Below are positions 24,735 through 35,918 of a DNA stretch of 64,000 bases, piece by piece (within the stretch, counting starts at the first letter, position 1; each line of letters begins with the position of its first letter). Where the stretch lies: the NCBI GenBank assembly GCA_948474755.1, contig CAOLHI010001014.1, forward strand, positions 310,001 to 374,000. Reading direction: 5' to 3'. The stretch comes from Ctenosaura bakeri. Lineage: Eukaryota; Chordata; Lepidosauria; Squamata; Iguanidae. The notes beneath the pieces are model-generated. The model did not search any database. It was not told the origin of the DNA and saw only the letters and a program-made list of their open reading frames with translations. The position numbers and the translations under genes are program-made.

Positions 24735-24820
24735 ACATATATAGTAAAGATAATATAATAAATAATATATATATATACTAAAGATAACACTTATATATAA
24801 TAAAGATATACTATATATTG
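24735..24820 (+). repeat. AT-rich simple sequence
   Basis: Imperfect TA and ATAA repeats with two copies of 'actaaagata' type blocks. Confidence 0.8.
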
Positions 24821-25088
24821 GACTAACCCATGACAATTCTAAGTTCTGTTGGGTGCATTATAGTAGAAAACGTTTGGAGCTCCCACAGCTCTAAAGACTG
24901 GATATCAAAAAATATTGTAACCATAATTTTTTAAACTATACTTTGATGACAACTGAGTTTCTAGGTTCCCTCTATAATATATGGCTGGGTTTGTTATAGA
25001 CTTGAAGAATGCAGATTCAGGAAGCCTGGAATACTTTTTGAAGAAGAAAAAAAATCGCTGTCTCCTCACAAAACATGGAAGAGTACGA

Positions 25089-25500
25089 TCACATCCGCAC
25101 CCCACTTTCCACAACTGGCACCACACCCCCTGTTATTACTCGGTCCTCCATTTTGTTTCGCCCACAGAGCTGAGCTCCGCTTCGCTCCCTCAACCCGCGG
25201 CGGCTTACAGCTCTCGCGCTCTCTCTCAATCTCTCTTCGCGTTTCCGAAAAGGACGGAGGTAGTTTGTCCCTCGTGGCGCACCCTCCCTCGGTAACAGCT
25301 GTTCGAGGCAAGATGGTGGCGGTGTTGCTGCTCCAGGAACTCTCAATGACAACAGCTGCGGCGAGGCACCTTGTGCGGGGGGAGGAAGAGGAGCAGTGGT
25401 GAGAGCAGCTGCCGCTAGCTGCGGGGCCAGGTACCTTCGGGGAGTGGGAGGGCGGACAAAGGCCTGGAGTCCTTCGTATTTTGCCCCCCAACCGCCCTCT
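25089..25500 (+). promoter_or_regulatory. NDUFS4: NDUFS4 CpG-island promoter and 5' UTR
   Basis: This is the only CpG-dense stretch in a CpG-poor window, with CpGs every 10-15 bases from about 25135 to 25460. It surrounds the NDUFS4 start codon. No TATA box is placed convincingly upstream. The start codon is embedded in CAAGATGGTGGCGG (from 25309), close to the YY1 motif AAGATGGCGGC that often overlaps start codons of TATA-less housekeeping genes. An antisense YY1-like CCATTTTG lies near 25150. A GGAA-type ETS core (TTCCGAAAA near 25244) fits the GABP/NRF-2 control common among complex I genes. The transcription start is not determinable here; the 5' UTR probably begins within the 100-200 bases before the ATG. 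Confidence 0.75.
25313..25398 (+). CDS. NDUFS4: NDUFS4 exon 1, coding part (complex I 18-kDa subunit, presequence)
   Basis: This is the first coding exon of the nuclear-encoded accessory subunit NDUFS4 of mitochondrial NADH:ubiquinone oxidoreductase. It holds 28 codons plus two bases of codon 29, starting MVAVLLLQEL and ending GEEEEQ. The start codon has A at -3 and G at +4, a strong Kozak context, and lies inside the CpG island. The donor reads TG/GTGAGA. The split codon TG|G gives Trp and joins exon 2 in phase 2, the same phase I recall for the mammalian exon 1/2 junction. The peptide should be the start of the mitochondrial targeting sequence: hydrophobic and Ala-rich with Arg18 and Arg22. 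A run of four Glu (24-27) is unusual for a presequence. The identity rests mainly on exon 2; exon 1 itself aligns only loosely with mammalian presequences. A second possible donor (CCAG/GTACCT near 25430) would place an in-frame stop before the junction. Confidence 0.8.
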
Positions 25501-25709
25501 CTCCAGGGATGGGGTGAGGGTCCTTTTAGCCAGGCCTCGGTTGTATATGCATGTGTGAAGGTGGTTCTCGAGTCCTTCCTGCTGAAGCTTCGCCCAGGAG
25601 TGGGGGGTAATGGGCTTCCGCAGCCTAGCAATGCGGGGAGACCTTCCCTTTCCTACATGTATCCCCCCACGGTCCATAGGAGAGGGACTTTCCTTGCGCT
25701 CCTCTCCTC

Positions 25710-25889
25710 GGCCATTTCCGCACGAGCCTGTTATAGCGCGATGATTCCACTTCCAACCTCCTATGGCATCCTGGGGTTTGCAGTTTCGGGAGGGGCCGCC
25801 TGGCCCCTCCCGAAACTGCAAACCCCAGGATGCCATAGGAGGTTGGAAGTGGAATCATCGCGCTATAACAGGCTCGTGCGGAAATGGCC
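25710..25889. mobile_element. Perfect palindromic miniature DNA transposon in NDUFS4 intron 1
   Basis: Two 88-base arms (25710-25797 and 25802-25889) are exact reverse complements around a 4-base loop. The ends are GGCCATTTCCGCAC and its complement, the same terminus as the 23715 element. Flanking triplets are CTC and CTT. The CpGs in the arms (for example TAGCGCGATG) are undecayed, unlike the related copies at 53158 and about 20075. The perfect symmetry indicates a very recent insertion or ongoing arm-to-arm correction. It lies 312 bases past the exon 1 donor. Confidence 0.9.
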
Positions 25890-26846
25890 CTTGTCTCCAA
25901 ATTTCTCTTCCTTTCTGGGGGCTGCAGTTGCACCAGTTACTGTGCATCGGCCTGTAATGTGTGTGGGTGGGAAGAGTCCTTCTTTCGGACCAAAATAGTC
26001 TTTATTACCCCATAAGAAAGAACCGGTTTGTTACTGTGGAGGAACATTCGTTCAAACATCTCTTGGATACATATACAAAGTAAACGACTTGGATAATCGT
26101 GGATTGTCAGGAAGGTAATTTGCCTTCAGGTGTACCGTAATAAGCACCGATCAAGCCTTTGCCTGTGAAGCAGATTATTATTATTTTTATTTTTTTTTGT
26201 AATGTTTGACAGCAAGGAATTGCGATTTCAATGTCCAGGAATTCCCGTTGTCATGCATTGAATCTGTATTAAATGAAATGATTTTTATAAGTACAAAATG
26301 GCTACCAAATCCAAAATAGTAGCTTTATGGTAGAATAATTAAAAAGAGGATAGGGGGGGAATCACTTGGATGCCTGCAAGGAGCACATAGGTGGGGCAGA
26401 TTAAATATTTGAAGCAGTGGGGCCAGTTGGAAGATACAGCAGTAGGATTGTGACATTTTTGTGAAGACCTGCAGTGCGTGCAAGATAAGAGCAGAATGGA
26501 CCATCCACTGCATTTAGCCACTTTGACGTTGTTCTCATCCATAGATTAACTGTATTATTTTAAGTCCTGGGGGAACCGAAGCCCATCACTTCAGTGCCAC
26601 ACTGTTTCATTCTTAGGATTGTGGTTTTTATTTCTTTACTTTTGGGGTCATATCAAATCATCACTAACATTATTGACATGCTTGTTACTCAAAACTTCCC
26701 ACTTTTGATTTCAAAAATTTCTCTTGTTTTGGTTAACATTCCAAATTTGAAAAGTTTTGTAAATTGTAACTATATGAAGATAATGTTGTTGTCCTTCTTA
26801 GTACTAAATGTGAAATCTGGTACAATAATTTCTTTAGGGGGGGGCC

Positions 26847-27140
26847 TAGATACCCTAAAGGCACCGTATCCCACCTGACCTTGGAAGCTAAGTAGGATCA
26901 ACCCTAGTTAGCACTTGGATGAGAGGCAGCCAACAACTGCCAGGTGTTGTAGACTATATTTCAGAGGAAGGAACTGGCAAAACCACCTCAGTATTCCTTG
27001 CTTAAGAAAACCCTATGAAATCCAGGGAGTTGCCGTAAGTGTTATTGTGTGCCTTCAAACCATTTCTGACTTTTGGCAACCCTATCATGGCATTTTCTGG
27101 GGCTGAAAGTACATGACACGCTGAAGGCACATACGCACAC
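26847..27140 (+). repeat. 5S-rRNA-headed SINE with a nested SINE piece
   Basis: The head resembles 5S rRNA: 'ggaagctaagtaggatc' followed by 'agttagcacttggatgagag' corresponds to the 5S internal control region. The body 'ggaactggcaaaaccacctc' and end 'cttgcttaagaaaaccctat' are shared with the copies at 38289 and 44078. At about 27039-27110 the tail is interrupted by an antisense Sauria-type 3' piece ('ttattgtgtgccttcaaacc'). The 5S-SINE tail resumes at 'tgaaggcacatacgcacac'. Confidence 0.85.
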
Positions 27141-27344
27141 ACAAAATTTCTGTAAGGACAGTGGATTTTCTTATTTTTTATATGCTGAAAAAGCATGGAA
27201 ATTAATGGAAGTAATGTATATAGCAAAATAGTATAACTTTTAAATTACGTATGTATAATCTTGAAAGAGATTATGATTTCTTTTTAAGCAACCATTTGAT
27301 TTTTTGGATAGTGTTAGTTCTATAACAGCATTAGTAGTAGTAGT

Positions 27345-27545
27345 AATAGTGGTTGTAGTATCACACATTTCTCCCAAAATTGGGACTCAAAGTGACTTAC
27401 AGTTTAAAAGAACAATACAGTTAAGAACATACAAAAAGTGAACATTGAAGTAGAATTAAATTATTCACTGCATGAAAACAGCTCAAATGTCCTCTTAAAG
27501 GAATAAAATGTAATTAAAAAGATAAAAGGTATTTGAAAACAGTTC
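27345..27545 (-). repeat. LINE 3'-tail-like fragment
   Basis: The stretch 'cacatttctcccaaaattgg' with 'gactcaaagtgacttacag' and an A-rich continuation resembles antisense LINE tails ('tttctcccagagagggactc' type). The family is uncertain. Confidence 0.45.
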
Positions 27546-27857
27546 AGTTTAAAACACTACAGCACCCTCTCACCCATTAATTGTATCATTTCACAACAGA
27601 TTTTTAGGGAGTAAGCTTTCAAGGGAAACTGCTGAATGTGCTTTAGTATATCTGTATTTTATATTACACTTTTTCTTGGACTAACTTAACCTTTTATTTA
27701 TAGTTTTACCAAGTTTGCCAACAAATTGATTTTTTATTACAAAGTGGAATATAGGCATTTCAAAATACTAAGGTTTGTAATGATAAATTATCAGATTTAT
27801 AGGTACTTAAACCCAAAAAGAGTGCCGGGTTCTCACTTAAACCTAGCAGTGCCATAT

Positions 27858-28045
27858 ACTTTATTGTGTGCCTTTAAGTCATTTCTGACTTATTTTGACC
27901 CTAAGGTAGTCCTGTCATGAGGTTTTCTAGGGTCTGAGAGTATGATCAACCCAAGGTCACCCAGTGTTTTTCCATGCCTGAGCAGAGAACCAAACCCCAA
28001 TGTCCAGAGTTGCAGTCAAATACTCAAAGCACTACACCACACAGC
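27858..28045 (-). repeat. Sauria-type SINE
   Basis: Antisense in intron 1: left end 'ttattgtgtgcctttaagtcatttctgac', right end 'caaagcactacaccacacagcc'. The middle part is shortened compared with the copy at 10004. Confidence 0.85.
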
Positions 28046-28049
28046 CTTG

Positions 28050-29385
28050 CAGTAAATAAATCCCAGATTCAGAAACTATGGGGGAAGTAAAGGAAGACAG
28101 TGCTGATGTACCCAAAAATGAAAGAACAATCTAACTTCTGTGCATCCTGAAGTTATTTTTGCTCTTAATTCTGTAGGTTTGACCTGCCTGATGCCATATT
28201 GCGGATTTTTTTAAAAAAAAAATAGTTTGAAAACATACTTTTGTTATGAGATGAATGAAGTACCCCACAGATCTTATAGGAGGGGCAGAATTGTCTTAAT
28301 AGACTGCTAACCACTTGAGCTTATCCAGCATTAGGCATTCTTAAGCCATTGATTTCATGGTATGGCTAACTTGTAGCATTGGACTGCAAACAAGAATTCA
28401 ATTTGTAGAGTTTACACTTTATTTACAGTCTGTATTTCCACTTAGTACAGAGATCAGTCTGTAGTAGAGATATTTGCTGGGAAGATCTGGAGTACTTTAA
28501 TGTAAAATTCAGATCCTTACATTGCTGCTTAAAATAGTGGAAGGAACATGTGTGGTCTGTGTTAGAGCAGAATGTTTAGGAAATATTTACTAAGAAAGAC
28601 AAAAAGTATTGTGGCACTTCAGAGATGAGCAACTTGATCTCATGCATATTTATCCAGAAGCAAGTTCCACTTTGATTTGATTTAAATAAGTTGGCATATG
28701 TTCCCATAGTAAACATTTAGGTTTGGGCTATTAGTATGCTGTGAGGTGAAGCTTTCCAGGCAGTAGCCTATTTTATCTACATTTATTTTTTAATGAAGTT
28801 CACTGTTGTATCCAAATATATTTGTTATTAGAAATCAGTATCTGAGTAGCTACTGCATTTTTAGTTGTTGCTGACTTGACACTGTAGTAGATTAAAGGAT
28901 ATGAAGTAAAGTAGTTGTGGTTCCAGAATAAAAGTGAAAATTGGAGTTATGTAATACTTTTGCTAAGATGAATCAAAATGTTGCAAAAGTGTGTGAACTT
29001 TTAAGTTCTCTTGAATCCTTATCAAACTACAGGGTGCCAAAAATAAAGGGACTGAAACAAAAAAGACTAACTTTTATCTCTTTGGAAGAACATGCTTCAT
29101 GATCTAATACAGCAGAAAAATACATTTTCCAAAAATTCTGAAATTATTATTCCAGCTTCAGGCCACAATTTACTTTACTTTCTTTGATTTTAAATCTGTT
29201 TAGAGGAAAGCTGTTGGATTTCTCTGGCCTCCTTTCAGTCAGGGATCAAATTATATTGGTCCAAGGGATTTTGTTCCATCAACTTGGTAGATAAAATGTT
29301 CTGAAATTCCTTGTAATATTGTACAAAGCATTTCACTGTTTATTTCTTCATGCAATCTGATAAAGTCAGGCACTGCGGAATAAAG
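28050..29385. other. No recognised content (intron 1)
   Basis: AT-rich intronic DNA without coding or repeat signatures that I can name. Confidence 0.5.
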
Positions 29386-29387
29386 TA

Positions 29388-29553
29388 CTGTATTTGCTGG
29401 TATATTAGACTCACCTTTTTCCAAAAAAAATACTGTTTTAAAATGAGATGCATCTTATACACTGGTGTCTTATATGTTGGCAAATAGTATTTGCCAGTGT
29501 ATAAGTGAGGTGTGTCTTATACACAGGTGAATCTTATATGCCAGCACATACAG
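29388..29553. mobile_element. Small TA-flanked inverted-repeat element (mariner-like)
   Basis: The two ends are about 30-base inverted repeats beginning CTGTATTTGCTGG on the left and, as complement, CTGTATGTGCTGG on the right. TA lies on both sides. The whole 166-bp element is little more than its repeats around 'cttatacactggtgtcttat'. No coding. Confidence 0.75.
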
Positions 29554-29559
29554 TACACA

Positions 29560-31550
29560 AGCCATGAATAGGCAATACCTTTACTAGTATTGACTTGTGA
29601 TTCCTTAATAATGTACAAAGTTTTAAGTTCTCCAGAAATCTTCAACCAGCTAGGTAATTTAAAAAATGATGGTGGTGGTGGGGAGCAAGGGAATCAAGTT
29701 TGGCTAAATGTTTTAGCCATAAGGTCCTTAATTAAACAAAGTCACAAGATGGAGAAGGCAAGTGTGGGAAGTCAATGATAGATGTACAGGTATCACATGA
29801 AATTTAGAAATGCCTGCTAGAATGGAGACAGAATCCCATAGCATCTTTTCAGTTCTCATAATACTCACTTCATTCCTAACATTGCGAAGCCAAGCAGTCC
29901 TGGAATTAAGCTTGCTAAAGCAGTGGAAATGGACCTTAGCCATCCAGATGATGTTGAACTGTGATTCCCACAATATTTAATCAGTTGTGGGTTGATGGCA
30001 GTTAGAGATAAACAACATCTAGAGGTTCACAGATCCCTATAGGTTCTGTGCTAAAGAATGAACCCACTTCATAGCAATGTTTGAGTAAGACACAGGTTAG
30101 CAGATCTTAATTAGGTGCTAGTTCTGGATTTTATAATACAATCATACTAAGAGTGATACAGATTTCTAGAGCCAAGTTTATAGCACAGTTCTAATTCTGC
30201 CTGGTATACATCAGATCAGAATGCAACAATTGTTTGTATTGTTTTAAGATTAATTTCATGACGTAATCAACTTGAATCCTAAATTCCACAAAGTCATGAT
30301 TCTCTCTTCTGTTTCTTTGCTTCTGACAACTAAGTATTCTCCAGCAATATAACAGTCCTCTTTGAAAGATCTATTACTTAACCAGCCATTATGTTTTTGT
30401 AGGAATTTCAAGAATGTTATTCATTACAAAGCACATATTTGATTGTCAGTGTGAGAAACCTCAATTCTATTGGTAAGGTCATTCTCTGTATCCAAAGAGA
30501 ACTGGGCATTTCAAGCAGTATGTGAACTTTGTGCTTTAGTAAATATATTTGTTAGCAGTGCAAATTTTTCATAAGTTTTCAGGCTGAAAACAGCCATTTC
30601 TTTAGTTTTAATTAAAGCAAAAAATAAATTGATTTTCATAGGACACTGAAATTTATCATGTTCTTAATGCAAAGCAATGCTCTACAAAACAAAAATGTAG
30701 TGCATTTTTAGTAGTCTAAAAGAGTTAGACAACACCTCTTAGCTCTTAATGCAAATTGTTTTTTAAGTTTTTGGCTATTGTGTTTTTCATTTACAAACAA
30801 TTGAACTGCATCCTAAGAGTGTTTGTTTATATGTTATATTTTAACTTTGTGGTTAACTCCATGACTGAAAGAGGTTGAATCCGTTCACTAGTATCTTTTG
30901 AAATACCTTTTGTAGGATTAAACTACAAATTATGTAACCCACCAAGAAGTGAACCATGTAAGATTTTTTTTCTTTCAAAAGCAGTGATAGAAATTTGGAT
31001 AGTGGATTATTGGTACTGGTACACTGACTTAAATTGTCTCTGAATCTGATATTTGCTCCATCAGGGAAAACTTACAGATGTGGTGATTCAGCTCCTATTT
31101 CTATTAAAAAGTCAGTTGGTAGCCCATTCTTTTTTTTCTCTCTGTTCTTTTCTTAATGCTGCTATATATCGTTTTCCATTTCAGCATGGTATTATGCAAT
31201 AAAGTGAACAAAACTTTTAAAATTGGGGATAATAATCTTCTAATCAGAAAGCAAAGATTTTGATCTTCTTGCATATATTTAGGTTGTATCTTTATAGGCT
31301 CTGAATTTGGCTTTAACTAGTTTCTAGCTAGTCTAAATGTATAGATTTTAACTGGATCCAGTGCACTTAATCTGGATTAAGTACCATTACACTTGATGAG
31401 GCTTAACTCTAAGTAGACATCATCATGTTGTAAGATTGTTCAATGTGCAGTGGTTTAAAATGCACAGTTAATGGAAAGCAGCAAATTTACATCTGTGCAA
31501 GGTAAACCAAACTATAAATGAGAAACTGCAGATGAGAAACTTCCAGCAAA
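29560..31550. other. No recognised content (intron 1)
   Basis: AT-rich intronic DNA. A weak 'gttgaactgtgattcccaca' piece near 29950 may belong to the 'actacaactcccag' family. Confidence 0.5.
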
Positions 31551-31554
31551 CTGT

Positions 31555-32640
31555 AGTATTGTCTAGCTGCCCTGTTTTGGACTAAATGAAGTTTCTGGAC
31601 CATTTTTTAAAGACCAGCAGGCCCCTATATATGATATATTGCAATCATCCAAAACATTTAAGTTACCAGAGCATGACTAAATGACAAAACTAACTGTATC
31701 AGGTAAAGTCATAATTGGTAAATCAACCTAAGCTGATAAAAGGTGCTCTAGGTCGCTTAGGCAAACTGCCTACAATGAGAATGAATACAAGAATATCCCC
31801 AAACTACAAATCTGATCCGTTAGAGGGAGAGGAAACAAGAAAAACACAGCTTTTTTTCTTTCTTGCTTTAGCAGGCAGACAAGCCATCCTCAGACACTAT
31901 TTCAATCTTGCCTGGGTTGTGTTTTATGTTATTAGCCCACCTCCTGTGCATTACACTGTGCCCAAGAACTGATTCAGAATGCCTGTTGTTTTGTCTGTAT
32001 TAGATTAAAAAAAGAGAGAGAGAACAGGGTGTCAATCACATTGTCAGGCAGTGTAATCTGATAGTTTCATTCTAGCTATATTAGCTGGGGTCTGTGGGGC
32101 TTGTCCAAACATCTGGAAAGTTACAAAAGGCTGCCATAATAAAAGTAACTACTACAGTAAAATTATCATGGTGCAGATGATTAATTTTCTAGCACAGTGT
32201 TTTGGAATCAGCCATACAAGTAGGAGAACAATCACTCCACTATAATGCCCCCTAGCTCATATAGCCTATCCACAAAGATGCAATAGTCTGTAGTGTCAGA
32301 AACCACTGAGGGATCCAGAATAGCTCTTCCCATACATCTGACAGCATAACTAAGATAGGTTTCTGTCTGTTTCTGAATCTGGTTTGAACTGGTCTGGAGA
32401 ATCGGTTGATCAGTGAGTAACTCGCTTGTGTACCTTGCCCCACAAGGGAATTTTGGAAACAGGTAGGTTATAGACTTTGCATACAAAAGATTCAGGCTCA
32501 AACCTTGACATCTCAAGGTAAGATTAGGAGAATCTCCCTGAAACCTTGCCATGATCAGTATAGACAATATTGACCTTAATAACTGAAGATCTGACTCAGT
32601 AGAAGACAACTTCCTGTTTTCATATGAGATAATTTCCTGT
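31555..32640 (-). mobile_element. L2-like LINE, ORF2 RT and C-terminal region, old copy
   Basis: The antisense copy runs from the C-terminal region at low coordinates ('aagctgataaaaggtgctct', 'ccccaaactacaaatctgat') up to the RT start near 32230-32330. There the minus strand reads ILDPSVVSDTTDYCIFVDRL, equivalent to the L2 block LLDLSAAFDTIDH.ILLDRL. Frames are broken throughout. Confidence 0.7.
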
Positions 32641-33389
32641 GCTATTAAATTCAGTTTCTTTCCTCAAGAATCACAGGGTCAGCAACTCTTTTACGTTTTC
32701 TTGTAGTTCTGAAACAGGTTTATATCCTAGAATTCTCAAGAAAATTTTTAATAATGTGAAATAGTACATTGGGGTTCATATTTTAAGATGTACCTGGCTT
32801 GCAGTTTGAAGGTAACTCTTCTCTTTCTAAAAATAATAACAAAAATTTACAGAACTTGGAAGCATTTTGGAACAGTGAAAGACCATAGCCTTTTCCAAAC
32901 ACAGAGGTGGGTTGTGGAACATTTTTCATTCCTTTCAGTTCTGGAATTAAACCCTTTGACTTTTGTACTACTTTGTGATAATAAAAGCATACTTGTTGGT
33001 TACTGTGGCTCTTGGTATGATCTGAATATATTTTTGTGTGGGGAAGATATGTGGCATTTCAGAAAACACTGACAGGGCAAAACTTAGGTCACCTGTGGTT
33101 TTTTGCAGATTTGTAATCCTTCCATCCTCAGCCTTCTCCCTGTTCCCACCAGTCAACCCACAGATACAAAATTCCTGCACTAGTCAAGAGTTGAGAAGAT
33201 GCTGCATGGGCATAATCATTGTTCTGTAGGATTTGTTTGCCTCCTTAAGTGAAATATTCTGTAGATGTAGCAGTGATCAGAATGAATGTCATTACCTATG
33301 TTGTCCGGTTTAGGTGGCATTTTTATTTGTTTATTTTTGGTTCTTTTTTTCCTTCAGTAATTAGTGTATTACTGCCTTTGAAAAATAGT

Positions 33390-34262
33390 TAGAATCATAG
33401 AAATAAAGAATTGGAAGGCATCTTTATCAGTGCAGGAGTCTACAATTAAAACATTCATGACAGAAGGCCATCTAAATTCTGTTTGAATGCTTCCAATGCT
33501 GGTAAGTCCATCACTTCTAAGGTAATGTGTTCGACTGTTGAACAGCAGTTACCTTTACGAAGTTCCTACTAAAATTATTCAGAATCTCCTTTCTTGTAGA
33601 TGGAATCTATTGGCTTTGATTCTGTCTTCTGCAGCGGCAGAAAGCATGTTGACTTCACCGTGCACATTACAGTCCTTCAGATATTTAAAGATGGGTGTCA
33701 TATCCGCTTTTAATCTCCTCTTTTCCAAACTAAGTATACCCAGCTCCCTCAACTATTCTTCGTAGGTGTTGGTTTCAAGAGCCTTTACCATTTTTGTCAC
33801 TCTGTTCTTTACACGTTCCAGCTTCTTAATATTCTTATAAATTGTCATAATCAGAACTGGATGCAGTGCTCCTGCTGAGGTCTGACCAAAGTAGAGTAGT
33901 GCTGTTACTCCCTTGATTTGGACACTATAGCTCTGTTGCTACAGCCTAGATTTGCATTGGCTTTTTTTTGCTGTTTTGTCACACTGTTGACTTGTCATAT
34001 GCCAGGATCCCTAGATCCAAGTGTCACCATCCTATGTTTGTGTATTTCATTTTTCCTGCCTAAAAGTAGATCTGTACATATTACTGTTGAAATGTCTTTT
34101 GTTGGTTTTAACCCAGTTCTTCAGCCTGTTAGGATAAAAGATAATCTTATGTCATTTGAGGTATTATCCATCGCTTCAGTTGGATGTCATCTGAAAATTA
34201 GATAATCACACCATCTATTCCATCGTTACTTATAAAGATGTTGAACAACATTGGATCCAGAA
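33390..34262 (-). mobile_element. CR1 LINE, 3' 0.9 kb, old copy
   Basis: Antisense in intron 1. It starts with the CR1 tip ('agaatcatagaaataaagaa') and runs through the complement of the [12 protein letters not shown] and RRLR.D.I.MFKYLK region ('cagatatttaaagatgggtg') to the RT-domain side ('cttataaagatgttgaacaa'). It is full of stops. Compared with the sense CR1 at 35036 it is much more diverged, so it is older. Confidence 0.8.
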
Positions 34263-34264
34263 CA

Positions 34265-34288
34265 AACACACACACACACACACACACG
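34265..34288 (+). repeat. (CA)n microsatellite
   Basis: About 11 CA units at the 5' side of the antisense CR1. Confidence 0.95.
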
Positions 34289-35035
34289 GAATGCCATGGT
34301 AGACCTGATATCAGGACAACATGAAGAATCATACTTTGACAGCATTCTTTGTGATCAAGTTTGAAGGGCTTACATCTTATTTGTTCACTGGTAACACTCA
34401 GCAGAAATGCTTGCTAGTTGTGTGTTTCCATAATATTTAGTACCTATAGGGTCATGAGTTCAATTTCCAAAAACAGGTGAACTTTCTATAGTAATTAGCT
34501 TTGATATATGATACCAGGTGGCACCTGCCCTTTGGCTAGTAATGTTAAAATTAGTTTTATTTTGGTATTTATTTAGGCACCAGATGAACAGATGTGTTTC
34601 TAGGCCATTGTTGTCTTGGAAAATAAATATAGTGAATTCACCTGTCCATGTTGTTTGAAGAAATAGATGTTGAGTGCCTGTTCCCAAAGAGCTTCTATGT
34701 GTACTATCTGTTATTTTTAACATCCATTTCATCCATTCAGGCCCATGTTTTCATTCCTGTTAATACTTAAGACAATAGAGAATTGCTTTAGTTTAGGGGG
34801 AAAATAATTGTTAGGCATTTCCAAATGTAAGATAGTTCAGGCTGTTTGCAAGATTGCCTCTGTTGACTAAAAATTGCCTCTAGGAATTTCTGTAAAGTAA
34901 AAAAGACAGGGTTTTATAGCTATCTCCTCCTCTCCCTGGTCCTTTGTGGAATGATATACTGATGCAGATGTATTGTCCTTTGTGCACATGCAAGCACATA
35001 TATATGATATACTCATCTGTGGGCTGATGTAATTA

Positions 35036-35667
35036 TTTCTTGGCTGCGGCAGCCAAGAAAGCCAGTGCAATTCTCGGCTGCATCAATAGGAGTATGGTGT
35101 CTAGATCGAGGGAGGTACTGGTACCACTCTACTCTGCTTTGGTTAGACCCCATCTTGAATACTGTGTCCAGTTCTGGGCACCCCAATTCAAGAAGGATAT
35201 TGACAAGCTGGAGCAGGTCCAGAGGAGGGCGACCAAAATGGTGAGAGGCTTGGAAGCCATGCCCTATGAGGATAGGCTTAGAAAGCTGGGTATGTTTAGT
35301 CTGCAGAAGAGAAGGTTAAGAGAGGACATGATAGCCATGTTTAAATATTTGAAGGGATGCCACATAGAGGAAGGAGAGGGCTTGTTTTCTGCTGCTCCAG
35401 AGACCAGGACAAGGAGCAATGGATTCAAGCTGCAGGAAAGGAGATTCCACCTGAACCTCAGGAAGAACTTCCTGACAGTCAGGGCTGCCCAGCAGTGGAA
35501 TATGCTGCCTCGGAGTGTAGTGGAGTCTCCTTCCTTGGAGGTTTTTAAGCAGAGGCTTGATGACCATCTGTCGGGATTGCTTTGAGGGTGTTCCTGCATG
35601 GCAGGGGGTTGGACCGGATGGCCTGTGTGGTCTCTTCGAACTCTAGATTTCTATGATTCTATGATTG
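35036..35667 (+). mobile_element. CR1 LINE, 5'-truncated, C-terminal ORF2 intact
   Basis: The copy carries 181 uninterrupted codons (35040-35582), starting [18 protein letters not shown] and containing [14 protein letters not shown] and [16 protein letters not shown]. This is the extreme C-terminal region of CR1 ORF2, beyond the catalytic RT motifs. It ends at LDDHLSGLL, stop. A short 3' UTR ('tggcagggggttggaccgga') and terminal TTCTATGA repeats (35648-35666) follow. The enzyme core is missing, so the copy is dead on arrival, but the clean frame shows a recent insertion. Confidence 0.92.
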
Positions 35668-35918
35668 TTTCTGCATGTATAAGCAATAAGACATCAGTAT
35701 CTGAGATAATTTAAAAATGGAGGCATTATTTCCTACAAATAGCTCCATAGCTCCTACAAGAGTAAAAAGGCCAGGATAGTTTTAATGAGCGATAGATGTA
35801 TAACATAAAAATAAGATACTGAACAGCTATATAAAATGATAAAAGAATTTGTTATTGTAATAGAGAAGAAGAAGAAGTAATTGTGTGTTGATTGTGTCAA
35901 TCCGAGTTTATTATAGAG

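Noticed and set aside
1..25000. Follistatin exons, expected upstream of NDUFS4 from synteny in other vertebrates
   Set aside because: No Cys-rich follistatin-domain frame was seen on either strand; the gene probably lies left of the window.
25066..25836. 256-codon and 180-codon minus-strand open frames across the CpG island
   Set aside because: High GC reduces stops; the frames run through the palindromic element and antisense to NDUFS4 exon 1 and show no protein family.
25396..25998. 200-codon plus-strand open frame after exon 1
   Set aside because: It crosses the perfect palindrome, so it and its minus-strand mirror encode the same peptide twice. It lies in intron 1.
26847..26950. 5S rRNA gene
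   Set aside because: Only the internal region resembles 5S rRNA. It is diverged and fused to a SINE body and BovB-like tail, as in two other copies.
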